Origin: Stieleria bergensis
GTDB lineage: Bacteria > Planctomycetota > Planctomycetia > Pirellulales > Pirellulaceae
Assembly (NCBI GenBank): GCA_007745635.1
Contig: CP036272.1
Coordinates: 5,974,816-6,038,815, forward strand
Direction of reading: 5' to 3'
Length of the DNA stretch: 64,000 nucleotides
The first letter of the stretch is position 1; each line of letters opens with the position of its first letter. The position numbers were made by a program, and so were the translations under genes. Below, in pieces: positions 8,397 to 17,457 of the stretch. The notes beneath the pieces were generated by a model. The model ran no database searches. It saw only the letters and a program-made list of their open reading frames with translations, and was not told the DNA's origin.

Positions 8397-9857
8397 ATGG
8401 CTGGCAATCCTGATCACGATCCACTCTGGACTGATCTACAAGCGGATGATCATGAGAACATCGATACCGATGCACGATCCAGTGACCCAACAGCGGCCAC
8501 TCAAGCGTCAGACTTCACCGGCCTGCGTGTTGCGTTGGTGGGACGGTTTGGTGGCATGAACCAAACGCAGGCTGCCAACGTGCTGCGTTCCTTTCAGATG
8601 GAAGTGGTGGAACTTCCACGCAAAGTCACTCGAAAACCCTTGGCGAAGCAACCCTCAACCGCATCCCCTGAAACGCAAACACCCCCAACCCACCATCACG
8701 CTGAGCCACCAACGCTGGAAGCATCAAGCGACACAACAAACACGCCCGGCCAACGCGCCATGAACACGTGGGCCGATTGCCTTGACTGGGTTGTCGTTGG
8801 CGCCGATCAACCGCTGATCAGCCAGCAAGAGCTCCTGCCGCAAGACGTGATTGAAGCTGCCGGACGCGGCGACATTCAACTGTTACAAGAAGCCGAGCTC
8901 TGGCAGCGACTAGGATTGGTCGACATTGACTGCCAAGTCCGTCGCTACCAAACGCCCGCGATGTTGGCGGATCTCTTGGGCGTGTCCGTCCGCGTGATCC
9001 GTCGTTGGCATCGGCTGGGACTGATCACACCGGCAGCCATGCTGCACAAACTGGCCTATTACGACTACACCGAAGTCGCCACCGCCAAACGCTTGGCAAC
9101 CTGGATTCAATCCGGCGCCGATGCTCGGACGATTGAACGCCGCTTGTCTGAACTGGTCGACGTCCTGCCTGATATTCAGCGCCCGTTGGATCAGTTATCG
9201 ATTTTGATCGAAGGCAAAGAGGTGCTGCTAAGGCATGGCGACGGACTGGTCGAAACGGGCGGTCAGTTACGGTTTGACTTTGAAGCCATGCTACCGCCAA
9301 GCGAAGGCGATCGGGAACGGTTCGCCGAAACAGCGGGCCAGTACAACGTGCTGGCATTCCCTCCGCCAGGGAGCCCGCCGATGCTAATCCAACAGCCAAG
9401 CATTCCCCAAGATCCGTTGATGATCGCTGCCTATGACGCAGAAGATGATGACGACTTGGAAACGGCCATTGAAATCTATCACACGATCCTGAGCCGCGAT
9501 GGAGCACGAGCTGACATCAGTTTCCAAATCGGCGAACTGCTATACCGCATGAATCATTTGGTGGCCGCAAGAGAACGCTACTATCAAGCGATCGAACTTG
9601 ATCCCGACTTTGTCGAAGCACGCGCAAGCTTAGGTGCCGTGCTGGCTGAACTCGGGCAAACTCACCTCGCCGTCGCCGCCTTGCGTGGCGCCCTGTCGTT
9701 GCACGAAGACTACGTCGATGTGCACTACACCTTAGCCAGAACGTTGCAACGCAGTGGCGAATCAGAAGACGCCTTGAAGCACTGGAAACGCATCGCCGAC
9801 CTCGCTCCAGAATCCAACTGGGCCGATGAAGCCGCCCAGTATTTGGACCTGCCATGA
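8397..9857 (+). CDS. BRCT-like / MerR-type helix-turn-helix / TPR protein
   Basis: A 486-residue multidomain protein; the frame opens at 8229 (TTG) but the ATG at 8397 is preferred. Residues 38-176 look like a BRCT fold split by a low-complexity insert: FTGLRVALVGRFGGMN starts it, LDWVVVGADQPL is the central strand, and DIQLLQEAELWQRLGL closes it as in NAD-dependent ligases. Residues ~184-255 match a MerR DNA-binding domain (YQTPAMLADLLGVSVRVIRR, then WHRLGLITPA and YYDYTEVATAKRL). Residues ~330-480 hold TPR units (AYDAEDDDDLETAIEIYHTI; ARERYYQAIELDPDFVEARA). It may be a regulator or a DNA-bound scaffold. No ligand or partner is suggested by neighbours, since it is a single-gene unit. Confidence 0.78.
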   Translation: MAGNPDHDPLWTDLQADDHENIDTDARSSDPTAATQASDFTGLRVALVGRFGGMNQTQAANVLRSFQMEVVELPRKVTRKPLAKQPSTASPETQTPPTHHHAEPPTLEASSDTTNTPGQRAMNTWADCLDWVVVGADQPLISQQELLPQDVIEAAGRGDIQLLQEAELWQRLGLVDIDCQVRRYQTPAMLADLLGVSVRVIRRWHRLGLITPAAMLHKLAYYDYTEVATAKRLATWIQSGADARTIERRLSELVDVLPDIQRPLDQLSILIEGKEVLLRHGDGLVETGGQLRFDFEAMLPPSEGDRERFAETAGQYNVLAFPPPGSPPMLIQQPSIPQDPLMIAAYDAEDDDDLETAIEIYHTILSRDGARADISFQIGELLYRMNHLVAARERYYQAIELDPDFVEARASLGAVLAELGQTHLAVAALRGALSLHEDYVDVHYTLARTLQRSGESEDALKHWKRIADLAPESNWADEAAQYLDLP

Positions 9858-9924
9858 TGCATCAACCGCGACCTAGCAAGAACCGCAGCAATCGCTAAAG
9901 CAGCTAATAAGAACGGTGACTGAA

Positions 9925-9990
9925 CTCTCCCGCTTGCGGGAGAGTCGAGCCTAAGCGAGGTGAGGGTGAAAGGGGTTGGCTACGCCAACC
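9925..9990. repeat. REP-like double palindrome
   Basis: Two perfect hairpins in a short intergenic region: CTCTCCCGC-TT-GCGGGAGAG (9925-9944) and GGTTGGC-TAC-GCCAACC (9974-9990), joined by a segment containing GCCTAAGCGAGGTGAGGGTG. The arrangement of paired palindromes with a conserved linker is typical of REP/BIME elements. It sits between the 3' ends of two convergent genes, the usual place for REP elements. Copy number in the genome cannot be judged here. Confidence 0.6.
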
Positions 9991-10111
9991 GCAGGCAACT
10001 GCAAAGACAACGCTCCCCTGCAGGCCATTGACACAAACGCAAAGCGAAAGAGCATTACCGCGAATGAAACCGCAGCAATCGGTGACGCAGCCGTGACTCA
10101 CAGGACCAGCG

Positions 10112-12283
10112 TTACAACTGCAGGACTTCCTGCTCTTCTACGACCTCAGAGTCTTTGACGCAGCTGGATTGAATCTCCAGTTTGACGCCCCAGCGACCTT
10201 CTTTATCACCTTGAATCAACCAGTGAGGTTGAACGCAAACGCTTTGGTGAACGAGTTCAAAGCCACCTTCACTTTGGCTAACGGTCTCGACGGGGAAGGC
10301 CCAGAGATCACTTGGCTGATCGATTGACAAACCAACATCAATTCCCAACCAACGATCAGAAAGCGAAAGCTTCTGGACTTGCTTGAGATCCAACCGCGTG
10401 CCCAGTTGGCCAAGCACTTGACCATCCTGATCACTGAAGTATCGATCATCGGCACCAGACGGCAAGCCCGCAAAGTTTAGCTCAATGCCAAAATGGAACT
10501 GCTGATCCTGAGGCAAATTTTCAAGCATGTAAGTGACTTCAATGGTCTCGCTTCCAGCAACCATCGTGACCGCTTTGGTCAACACGATTGGCTGGCCCCA
10601 GGCGTTGCCTTCGCGTCGCATTTGGATTTGCACGCGATCGTTGCCACGTCGTAGCTTTGTTTCGAATGGCAGTTCAACAAAATCACCTCGCTCGATGGCC
10701 TTGCCATCAGCCGCGTCTGCCAGCGTTGCCTCGTTGTCGTAAAAATGATCCATCAAGCTTTTGCGAGCATAGCGATCATACTGCAAACGCTGATCCAAGC
10801 CCTCTTGCTTGAAGACCACACGATCGTGAATGCTAGCCACGTCGTCACCATCATTGCTGGGGCCTGTCTTGACCTTTTCGTGATAGCTTTCAGGACGACG
10901 TTGCAACGTGGCCAGCAGATTATGGCTAATCTGACGCACATCCATCTCGTAAATTCGCCCACCACGACCGGGCGCGATCCAGAGGCAAAGCTTGTTGTTG
11001 CTTAACCGCACTTCCTGGAGCCCATCAAAGTTGTAGTCATCCGCAGTGGCATGAACGGTGGACGCAAAGTCACCATTGAGATGCAACTCGGAAAGCAAGT
11101 TGTCGGCGGTGATCAAGTGATGGTAAATGGCATTGCGCAGGTGTGGCAAATAGATCCCACCAAAGGCGCCATGCCAATACGGGCAATTGCACTGGCCGTT
11201 GTAAAGCTGGTCACGAATCGGCTCCAGCTGGTGCGTGGGCACTCCAGACGCCTCGGCCTCCGACAAACGTCGACTGACGTCCATCATCCGAGCGTACATC
11301 TCGTTGGCTTCATCGTATTTAATTTTGAAGTTACGCCAGTAACCACCACTGACGAACCGTTTCAGGTCTTCCCAGCGAGCGTGGGATCCCATTTCATGAC
11401 TGACATCATCAAGCAACACCTGCGCGGAAACCGGCAGCGACCACTCAGTCATTTCTCGATAGCTGCAATCGGGCAGGTAAACCTTGCCGACCGGTGGTGT
11501 CTTCTCAATCGCGTTTGAAATCGTCGTCGTGTTCAACCACTCTGCATTGTCCGTCAATGCTTCAAACAAAGATTGCAACCAACCATCATCGTAAACGTGT
11601 GCTTTGGTATCGGGCCAGGTACCAAACTTTTCGCCATCGTCACCAAAGGTCAACACGGCACCGGGCGCGCGCTCGGCCACTTGACGACAGTAATCAATCG
11701 TCGCCGCCACAGGCTGGAATGGAATGGTGTATCGCAGATGCTCCGATCCAGGAAAGATTCGTAGCATGCGGCCTTCATCTTCGGCAATGTAATAGCCCGT
11801 GAGCTGTTCGTTTTCCAAACCGGCTGCGCGGAAGTGATAGTCATCCAAGATGGTGTAACCCATGCCCGCATCAACCACATCACGAGTCAGCGCCGACTCC
11901 CAGACGCGCTCCGGCATCCACATCCCCGCCGGCCGCACTCCCAGGTGCTGTTCCAGCCAGCGACTGTAAGTTTGAATCTGTCCCACACGATCGCGACTGG
12001 GCAACATCGTCATGATGGGCTCCGACAACGGCCCACCGACAATCTCAACCCGTCCCGCTTCGACCAACAAACGCAAACGATGCAGGTACTCGGGATGCCG
12101 CTCCGCCAACCAAGTCATCAACGGGCCGGAAGTGTGCAGCGAAATCGCCAGCTTCTCAAAAGGCTCAAACACGTCCAGGAAAGGTAGGTAGCTGTCCTGG
12201 TAGGCCTGCTCAAAAACGCCGTCAAAGTTACCAACTGGCTGGTGGTTATGGAGAACCAAGCAAAGGTGTACGTAGGGGGACAT
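10112..12283 (-). CDS. GH57 family 4-alpha-glucanotransferase / amylase
   Basis: Glycoside hydrolase family 57 enzyme, 723 residues from the ATG at 12283 (the frame extends to 12472 without family similarity). Family motifs appear in order: HNHQPVG near the N-terminus; EIVGGPLSEPIM; MWMPERVWE, whose Glu corresponds to the catalytic nucleophile; and LTFGDDGEKFG, whose Asp corresponds to the acid/base. The second half matches the DUF1925/DUF1926 beta-rich domains of archaeal-type 4-alpha-glucanotransferases. It acts on alpha-1,4-glucans in the cytoplasm; there is no signal peptide. The neighbours galT-like and glgA on the same strand point to glycogen or maltodextrin turnover. It could act as an amylase rather than a transferase; sequence by eye does not settle this. 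Confidence 0.9.
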   Translation of the reverse strand: MSPYVHLCLVLHNHQPVGNFDGVFEQAYQDSYLPFLDVFEPFEKLAISLHTSGPLMTWLAERHPEYLHRLRLLVEAGRVEIVGGPLSEPIMTMLPSRDRVGQIQTYSRWLEQHLGVRPAGMWMPERVWESALTRDVVDAGMGYTILDDYHFRAAGLENEQLTGYYIAEDEGRMLRIFPGSEHLRYTIPFQPVAATIDYCRQVAERAPGAVLTFGDDGEKFGTWPDTKAHVYDDGWLQSLFEALTDNAEWLNTTTISNAIEKTPPVGKVYLPDCSYREMTEWSLPVSAQVLLDDVSHEMGSHARWEDLKRFVSGGYWRNFKIKYDEANEMYARMMDVSRRLSEAEASGVPTHQLEPIRDQLYNGQCNCPYWHGAFGGIYLPHLRNAIYHHLITADNLLSELHLNGDFASTVHATADDYNFDGLQEVRLSNNKLCLWIAPGRGGRIYEMDVRQISHNLLATLQRRPESYHEKVKTGPSNDGDDVASIHDRVVFKQEGLDQRLQYDRYARKSLMDHFYDNEATLADAADGKAIERGDFVELPFETKLRRGNDRVQIQMRREGNAWGQPIVLTKAVTMVAGSETIEVTYMLENLPQDQQFHFGIELNFAGLPSGADDRYFSDQDGQVLGQLGTRLDLKQVQKLSLSDRWLGIDVGLSIDQPSDLWAFPVETVSQSEGGFELVHQSVCVQPHWLIQGDKEGRWGVKLEIQSSCVKDSEVVEEQEVLQL

Positions 12284-12717
12284 AGTGAAGCAATCTTCGT
12301 CGAATGAAAGACAGGAAATGTCTAGAAGTCTTTGACTGGAATTGTACGAAACCAAAGGCAGTTGCCGAGTGGTCATTACGGTGGGAATCTGCAGGTTAAC
12401 ACCAGCAAATGATGAACCCCCGACCACATAGTCTTCGCAGTTTACGCAGTGCCCCCGGATCTCCAGTTCCAACGCGCGCCAACCTCACCTGCGAGCGGTA
12501 TCCGAGCCAGCCCAGGCAGCCAGCATCAGGCCACGATTTTGCCTCCCGGCGGAGGACACTCTGGCAGGCACCAACATTTCAACCGAGATCATGCTGGCTG
12601 CGGAACACCCGCACGCACCATCAGTTCACCGCCAAAGCCGGCCAGGCGAAGCAGACCCCCCAAAGTGCGCAACAACACCCGGCAGCCATTGGAGTCGATT
12701 CTCAACCCGCCAAGGCG
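12284..12717. other. Intergenic region upstream of the GH57 gene
   Basis: About 430 bases between the end of the galT-like gene and the GH57 start. Short reading frames here have no protein-like composition. A small GC-rich inverted repeat (CCTCCCGGCGGAGG, about 12541-12554) is the only structure seen; the length suggests the GH57 gene has its own promoter. Confidence 0.45.
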
Positions 12718-14592
12718 TTAGAAAGAGCGGGGGTCTTCCTGCTTAGCAAGATGCCGATATTGAGCGGCGGCAACTTCGGGCAGCAGCGAATTGATCATGC
12801 AATCGCTAGCCCATTCGAAGCCGGCAACCTTGGTCAGCCGTGGAAAGACATCCAGCGACCATTGGAACGCTTCGGGCTGTGTGGAGGCAGCCGGACAGGT
12901 GTTGAGCAGGTAGTTATAACCTTTGCCTGGAAAGGCTGATTCCACCCAATGCAAGACGCGCTGCAGAAAGCTTCCAAGATGATCTAACTCGGAATCATCA
13001 AAGGATTCAAAGTGTGGCTGATGCTTTCGGCTCGTGATGCGAATCATGCCCGCATGCTTGCTGGCATAAGGACAGAACGCGAGCAATGAATCAGTCTGAT
13101 CAATGATGCGATCGCCTTCCTGCAATTCGGCGCGGACCAAGTCGCAACCCAGGCAACAACCGGTCCGAGCGTGATGGCGTTGGGCAATGGCTAACTGAGC
13201 AGCGATTCGGCTGGGAACAAAACTCGTGGCAACTAACTGGCTATGGTTGTGTCGCAACGAAGCACCAGCTTCACGGCCACAGTTTTTGAACACACTCAGG
13301 TACTGAATGCCGGGGTGCCCGTGCCAGTGGGAGATTCGTTGTCGATAAGCAACCAGCGTTGCAAAGACAGCCGACGCATCAACATCTAGCAACGAACCCG
13401 AGTGGCAGGCATTCTCGATGATGACTTCGTGAGCGCCGACGACCGCCTTGCGTGGGAACAACGGATTGGAATCCGCCACGGCTCCCGAACCTTCGAACAT
13501 CGCACTGACGGCAGGAAACTTGTTGGGAACAACTCGCACGTCCCAACCGACCTGTTCACCGTCAAACACGTTCAACACTGGGCGTGAAAGCCGAGTGTCG
13601 ACACCGAAGACACCAGCGTTTTCAGCGCGACGATCCGACTGATCGATCCTGGCCGACCAAACCGCCTGGGGTGTCTGATTTTCGCTTCCATAACAGAAAG
13701 GGCAGCTCGGATCTGACTGCTGCTTTGAATCTCGCCCCTGTTGAGCAGAACTTTCGATCTGTTCAATGGACGCATAATCATTGGGACGTTCATCACGACA
13801 GGTGGCGAAGATCGTCCAATCACCGGTCAATAAATCTTGCCGCGTCTGTGAGGTGGCACGCCTGACGACCGGCTGCTGACTCACGACCCCAGACTGTTTA
13901 CTGCCAGGTCTAGACAGTTGTTGGTCAGGGCCGGGATCGACCCTGGAAACCGGATTGACCCGAAAGCCAGTTGCAGCCTGTCGTCCAGGCAGAGCGATCT
14001 CTGTATCGTTATTGCTCATCAAGCGGGTCTCGCGATCTTCCTCCTGTGACTCGGCAGTCTGCCCGAGACTCAAGTGAAAATCGGCAGCCGCCTCACGCGA
14101 GGTCTCTTCCGGTCTACTGATCGGAGGGAAACGGTCATCGCCGGGCTCAACCATTCCGTGCAGTTCGTTCGTTCCCACTTCGCCTGAAACACTGGCAGCT
14201 GTGCTCCAGCGATCAACTGGGCGCATTTGCACGCGCGACATTGCAACACGTTTTGATTGGGATTCGCTCGTCTCTGCCATCTCGTCCTGATGCTCACTCT
14301 GGATGCAATCATCACTCGGCGACTGCGATCGGGCAGTCTCAGAGGTTGATTGCAATCGTTCACAGCTGTTTGTGGAAGAATTTGTCAGAGCGGTCGCATC
14401 ACCGACGCACTCAGGCAAACTATCACGGTCCGTTACCGATCGTTCGCTGGAACGCGAAACAGCAGACTCAGCCTCGCGTCCAAGGAGAAGTCGACCCTGG
14501 GGAGCTTGAGGACCAATCTCTTGGCCCTTTGTGTTTCGTTTCTGAACCATTGCATTGCACCACAATGGACGCTGTAAAACCAATGCCATCAA
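12718..14592 (-). CDS. galT: GalT-like nucleotidylyltransferase with long disordered N-terminal extension
   Basis: HIT-superfamily nucleotidylyltransferase related to galactose-1-phosphate uridylyltransferase. The catalytic core starts at about residue 255 (DLLTGDWTIFATCRDERP), followed by a zinc-type CPFC motif, the GAHEVIIE strand and the active-site HNHSQLVA, whose second His is the nucleotide-accepting residue. The first ~250 residues are rich in Ser, Glu, Asp and Gln and look disordered; the start could instead be the ATG at 14280 (AGGA four bases upstream) or 14019. Placement between GH57 and glgA suggests a role in nucleotide-glucose or glucose-1-phosphate exchange for glycogen rather than galactose use. 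The family also contains ADP-glucose phosphorylase. The gene symbol reflects the family only. Confidence 0.8.
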   Translation of the reverse strand: MMALVLQRPLWCNAMVQKRNTKGQEIGPQAPQGRLLLGREAESAVSRSSERSVTDRDSLPECVGDATALTNSSTNSCERLQSTSETARSQSPSDDCIQSEHQDEMAETSESQSKRVAMSRVQMRPVDRWSTAASVSGEVGTNELHGMVEPGDDRFPPISRPEETSREAAADFHLSLGQTAESQEEDRETRLMSNNDTEIALPGRQAATGFRVNPVSRVDPGPDQQLSRPGSKQSGVVSQQPVVRRATSQTRQDLLTGDWTIFATCRDERPNDYASIEQIESSAQQGRDSKQQSDPSCPFCYGSENQTPQAVWSARIDQSDRRAENAGVFGVDTRLSRPVLNVFDGEQVGWDVRVVPNKFPAVSAMFEGSGAVADSNPLFPRKAVVGAHEVIIENACHSGSLLDVDASAVFATLVAYRQRISHWHGHPGIQYLSVFKNCGREAGASLRHNHSQLVATSFVPSRIAAQLAIAQRHHARTGCCLGCDLVRAELQEGDRIIDQTDSLLAFCPYASKHAGMIRITSRKHQPHFESFDDSELDHLGSFLQRVLHWVESAFPGKGYNYLLNTCPAASTQPEAFQWSLDVFPRLTKVAGFEWASDCMINSLLPEVAAAQYRHLAKQEDPRSF

Positions 14593-15212
14593 ATGGCAGA
14601 ATTACAGTGCAAATAACGTTCCTAATTTCCTTCCAAATCCACCTATCCTTCATCAAATGCCAACACAGATCGGTGCTAGCGCCAAACGTTGCTCAACCTG
14701 ACTGCCCCTCAGGCCGCGCATTCCCCCCTTCTTATCACAGCAACTCACCCGCTTCTTGTGCTCACGTCCGCATCGAATGGGTGCACGGGTTCGCCAGAGC
14801 AGGGTCTTTCGACTCACGTGCCATCGGAACAGTGCCATCGGTAAGCATTAAAAAATGAATCCCGATGTAATTTTTCTTCGACGTGCACGCTGCCTGAACA
14901 AAGTGCCTAAACGAGGTGCAACCTGCTTGATCGGCTAGCAGTTTTGAAGCGACGCGAACCGAAAACTCACAGGCAAATGCCCGTTTCAACGCAGTCGATT
15001 GACGCTTCACTCACCTCTACGAACACCAGCGAGCGCATGATGGCACGCTTACAATCGCACTGTAGAAGCTTCCGCATCGGTCGTCAAAGAGTGATGTGTC
15101 ACCGTTCCGGCAGGTTGGTTGCCGCCGGGTAGTGTAACACTTTCAAGAGAAATACCAGACCGCAGAGCAGCAAAGCGCAGAAAACGCTTCCTGTCGCTCC
15201 GCGAGGGCACCA
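14593..15212. other. Intergenic region between glgA and the galT-like gene
   Basis: About 620 bases downstream of glgA. Short frames on both strands lack protein-like composition and I see no hairpin followed by a T-run, tRNA or repeat. If the galT-like protein starts at 14280 or 14019, the non-coding stretch is correspondingly longer. Confidence 0.4.
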
Positions 15213-16697
15213 TCAGCGACTGGCTTTAAGGGAAACCGCCTCTTCATAAAGCGCCTGATACTGGGCAGCACTTTGCCGCCACGACGAATCTTTCCTCATG
15301 CCCCGCAGCACCAAATCCTGCCAATTTTTTTTCTGATGGTGCCGCATGTTCAGTGCTCGGCCGATTGCCTGATCCAGCCCTTGCGGGGTTTTCTCTGGCA
15401 AATGAAATCCAGTCGCCGTCTGGTTGGCAACGTTCTCATCGCTGGCATCCACCACCGTATCGGCCAGTCCACCGGTCGCTGTGACAACGGGAACGGTTCC
15501 ATAACGCAAGCTATAAAGCTGGTTTAGCCCACAAGGCTCATAGTGACTAGGCATGACAAACAAGTCCGAACCGGCTTCGATGCGATGCGCCAAAGCATCG
15601 TGAAAACCGATGTGAGCGGCGACTTGCTGAGGCGCTTGCTCGCATAGGTTTTTGAGCTCGTATTCCACCCAGGGATCACCGCTGCCGAGAATGATCCACT
15701 GGGTGGGGCGTTGTTCTTGGACATGCTGCTTGATCACGGGCAAGATCAAATCCCAGCCCTTCTGTTCAGCCAATCGACCGACCAAACCAATCATTGGCAC
15801 GTCGTCATTGAGTTCCAATCCAAACTCTTCCTGCAACGACCGCTTGTTACCTACTTTGCCAAACTGCCAATGCTCGCTGTCGTAGCGCATTGGCAACTTG
15901 ACATCACTCGATGGATCCCAAACCTCAACGTCGATCCCGTTGGTAATCCCCACCACTCGTCCCTGACGCGCCGAGAGCACTCCATCCAAACCACAACCGT
16001 GCTGTGGGGTTTGAATTTCTTTCGCATAACGCGGGCTGACGGTGGTGATGAAGTCGGCCGCGTTCAAGCCAGCCTTCAAAAAGTTCACCTGACCGTAGAA
16101 TTCACAGTCGCTATGAAAGTCATTCCAGTCCAACCCACTAAGCGGGAACAACTCCGCGGGGAAGACTCCCTGGTACGCCATGTTGTGAATCGTCATGACG
16201 GAGACCGGAAAGCCCAATTGCTGTGCCAACTTTGGATTGGATTTCAGCAACAAAGGGGCCAGACCTGACTGCCAATCATTGCAGTGCACGACGTCCGGTG
16301 CTTGCTCCAGTCGCAACATGGCTGCAATCGCAGCGCGACAAAAGAACGTGAACCGTTCGCCATTGTCGTGGTAGTCAAACCCTGACTCGCCATACAACGC
16401 AGGACGATCAAAGTACTGCGGTTGATCGATCAGCCAAACATCAACCTCGCTGCCGCCAAGCTTGGCATGCAGTAATCGACCGCCAACCAATTTGTCGGCT
16501 GACAACGGAATGGCAAAGCTAATGTCCGTAGGCTGGATGTCGATCCCGGAGCGTTCAACGCCACGAAAGGCCGGCATGATGATCGAGCAACGATGCCCAA
16601 GTCGCGAAACCTCAATCGGCAAGGCGCCGCAAACATCAGCCAACCCTCCCGTCTTGGCGAAGGGAACAACTTCGGATGTCAAAAAAACGATGTTCAA
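15213..16697 (-). CDS. glgA: Glycogen synthase (ADP-glucose type)
   Basis: GT5 glycogen synthase of 494 residues; transfers glucose from ADP-glucose to the growing alpha-1,4-glucan. The N-terminus NIVFLTSEVVPFAKTGGLAD contains the KTGGL substrate-binding motif, and the C-terminal Rossmann domain has GLVGRLAEQKGWDL and EPCGLNQLYSLRYGTVPVV with the catalytic Glu. The start codon is TTG (16697-16695), fixed by alignment and by a strong AAGGA nine bases upstream. The TTG overlaps the TGA stop of an upstream frame (TTGA), suggesting translational coupling. It anchors the alpha-glucan gene group on this strand. Confidence 0.95.
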   Translation of the reverse strand: MNIVFLTSEVVPFAKTGGLADVCGALPIEVSRLGHRCSIIMPAFRGVERSGIDIQPTDISFAIPLSADKLVGGRLLHAKLGGSEVDVWLIDQPQYFDRPALYGESGFDYHDNGERFTFFCRAAIAAMLRLEQAPDVVHCNDWQSGLAPLLLKSNPKLAQQLGFPVSVMTIHNMAYQGVFPAELFPLSGLDWNDFHSDCEFYGQVNFLKAGLNAADFITTVSPRYAKEIQTPQHGCGLDGVLSARQGRVVGITNGIDVEVWDPSSDVKLPMRYDSEHWQFGKVGNKRSLQEEFGLELNDDVPMIGLVGRLAEQKGWDLILPVIKQHVQEQRPTQWIILGSGDPWVEYELKNLCEQAPQQVAAHIGFHDALAHRIEAGSDLFVMPSHYEPCGLNQLYSLRYGTVPVVTATGGLADTVVDASDENVANQTATGFHLPEKTPQGLDQAIGRALNMRHHQKKNWQDLVLRGMRKDSSWRQSAAQYQALYEEAVSLKASR

Positions 16698-17185
16698 AAC
16701 AGGCCGTCCTTGTCAATCAAGGCATCATAAATCAAAGCGGTGGCAATTCCACGCGCGGGCGGAAGTGTGATCTGGAAGACGATCGCTGAAAACCCAAGCA
16801 GGATGAAAAACGGCAGCAGTGCTCGCCCAGTTGCGGGGACAACCCCGGCGGTCAAATCACTCCGTTGCTGAAAACAGACGTTCCCAAAATCATGACTACT
16901 GATAGTTTTCCACCTGCCTAAATGTTTTTGACCCGCATTCGGCCAAGCAACGCAAATTGCTGCCGCATCGGGACCGGCGATCTCATGCAATGCACATGGC
17001 ACATAACACTGCAACAACCGGGCCAATTCACACAATCCAAATAGCCAACTCAATCCCCCACGTCTGCCTGTGGACGCGCTCGCTAAACGAACGCAATCCC
17101 ACTCCAGCGTCACATCGCGCCTGCTAGACGCCCCCCCCCACACCTCTCGTGACCCTGCCAAGGCTTTTTGGGCTGCACGGCACAC
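16694..17185 (-). CDS. Possible small membrane protein upstream of glgA
   Basis: A frame of up to 163 codons ends in TGA that overlaps the glgA TTG start by two bases. Only the last ~45 residues look protein-like: a membrane helix (ALLPFFILLGFSAIVFQITL) and a short tail (PARGIATALIYDALIDKDGLF). The upstream part is rich in Cys, Trp and Arg and looks non-coding, so the true start would be later, but no clear ATG with a ribosome-binding site is seen. It may instead be only a leader frame or chance. Support rests on the stop-start overlap. Confidence 0.25.
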   Translation of the reverse strand: MCRAAQKALAGSREVWGGASSRRDVTLEWDCVRLASASTGRRGGLSWLFGLCELARLLQCYVPCALHEIAGPDAAAICVAWPNAGQKHLGRWKTISSHDFGNVCFQQRSDLTAGVVPATGRALLPFFILLGFSAIVFQITLPPARGIATALIYDALIDKDGLF

Positions 17186-17457
17186 TTAATGGCCGACGCA
17201 GCAACCAGATTCACCTGGAAAAACTGCGCGACCTTCATTTCGTCAGCAAGATTCGAATAAACCGCTCGCCGTTGGCTTCATCGCTGGCAATCTCCTTTTT
17301 TGATCAGCTAAAATACGCTGTCTAACAACGACCTCACACATCGGGGTTTCCGGTAGAATTGCGTGTCACATCGCTGCTGCAAGGCTGCCCCTGCCATTGC
17401 CGTTAATCTCACTGCCTTCAATCTTTAATCAAGCCTTCCCTCGAAGCGTGTAGCTGG
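17186..17457. promoter_or_regulatory. Upstream region of the pseudokinase gene
   Basis: About 270 bases with no coding frame, AT-richer between 17285 and 17330 (CTTTTTTGATCAGCTAAAAT), which could hold a promoter. The assignment is by composition only. Confidence 0.3.
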
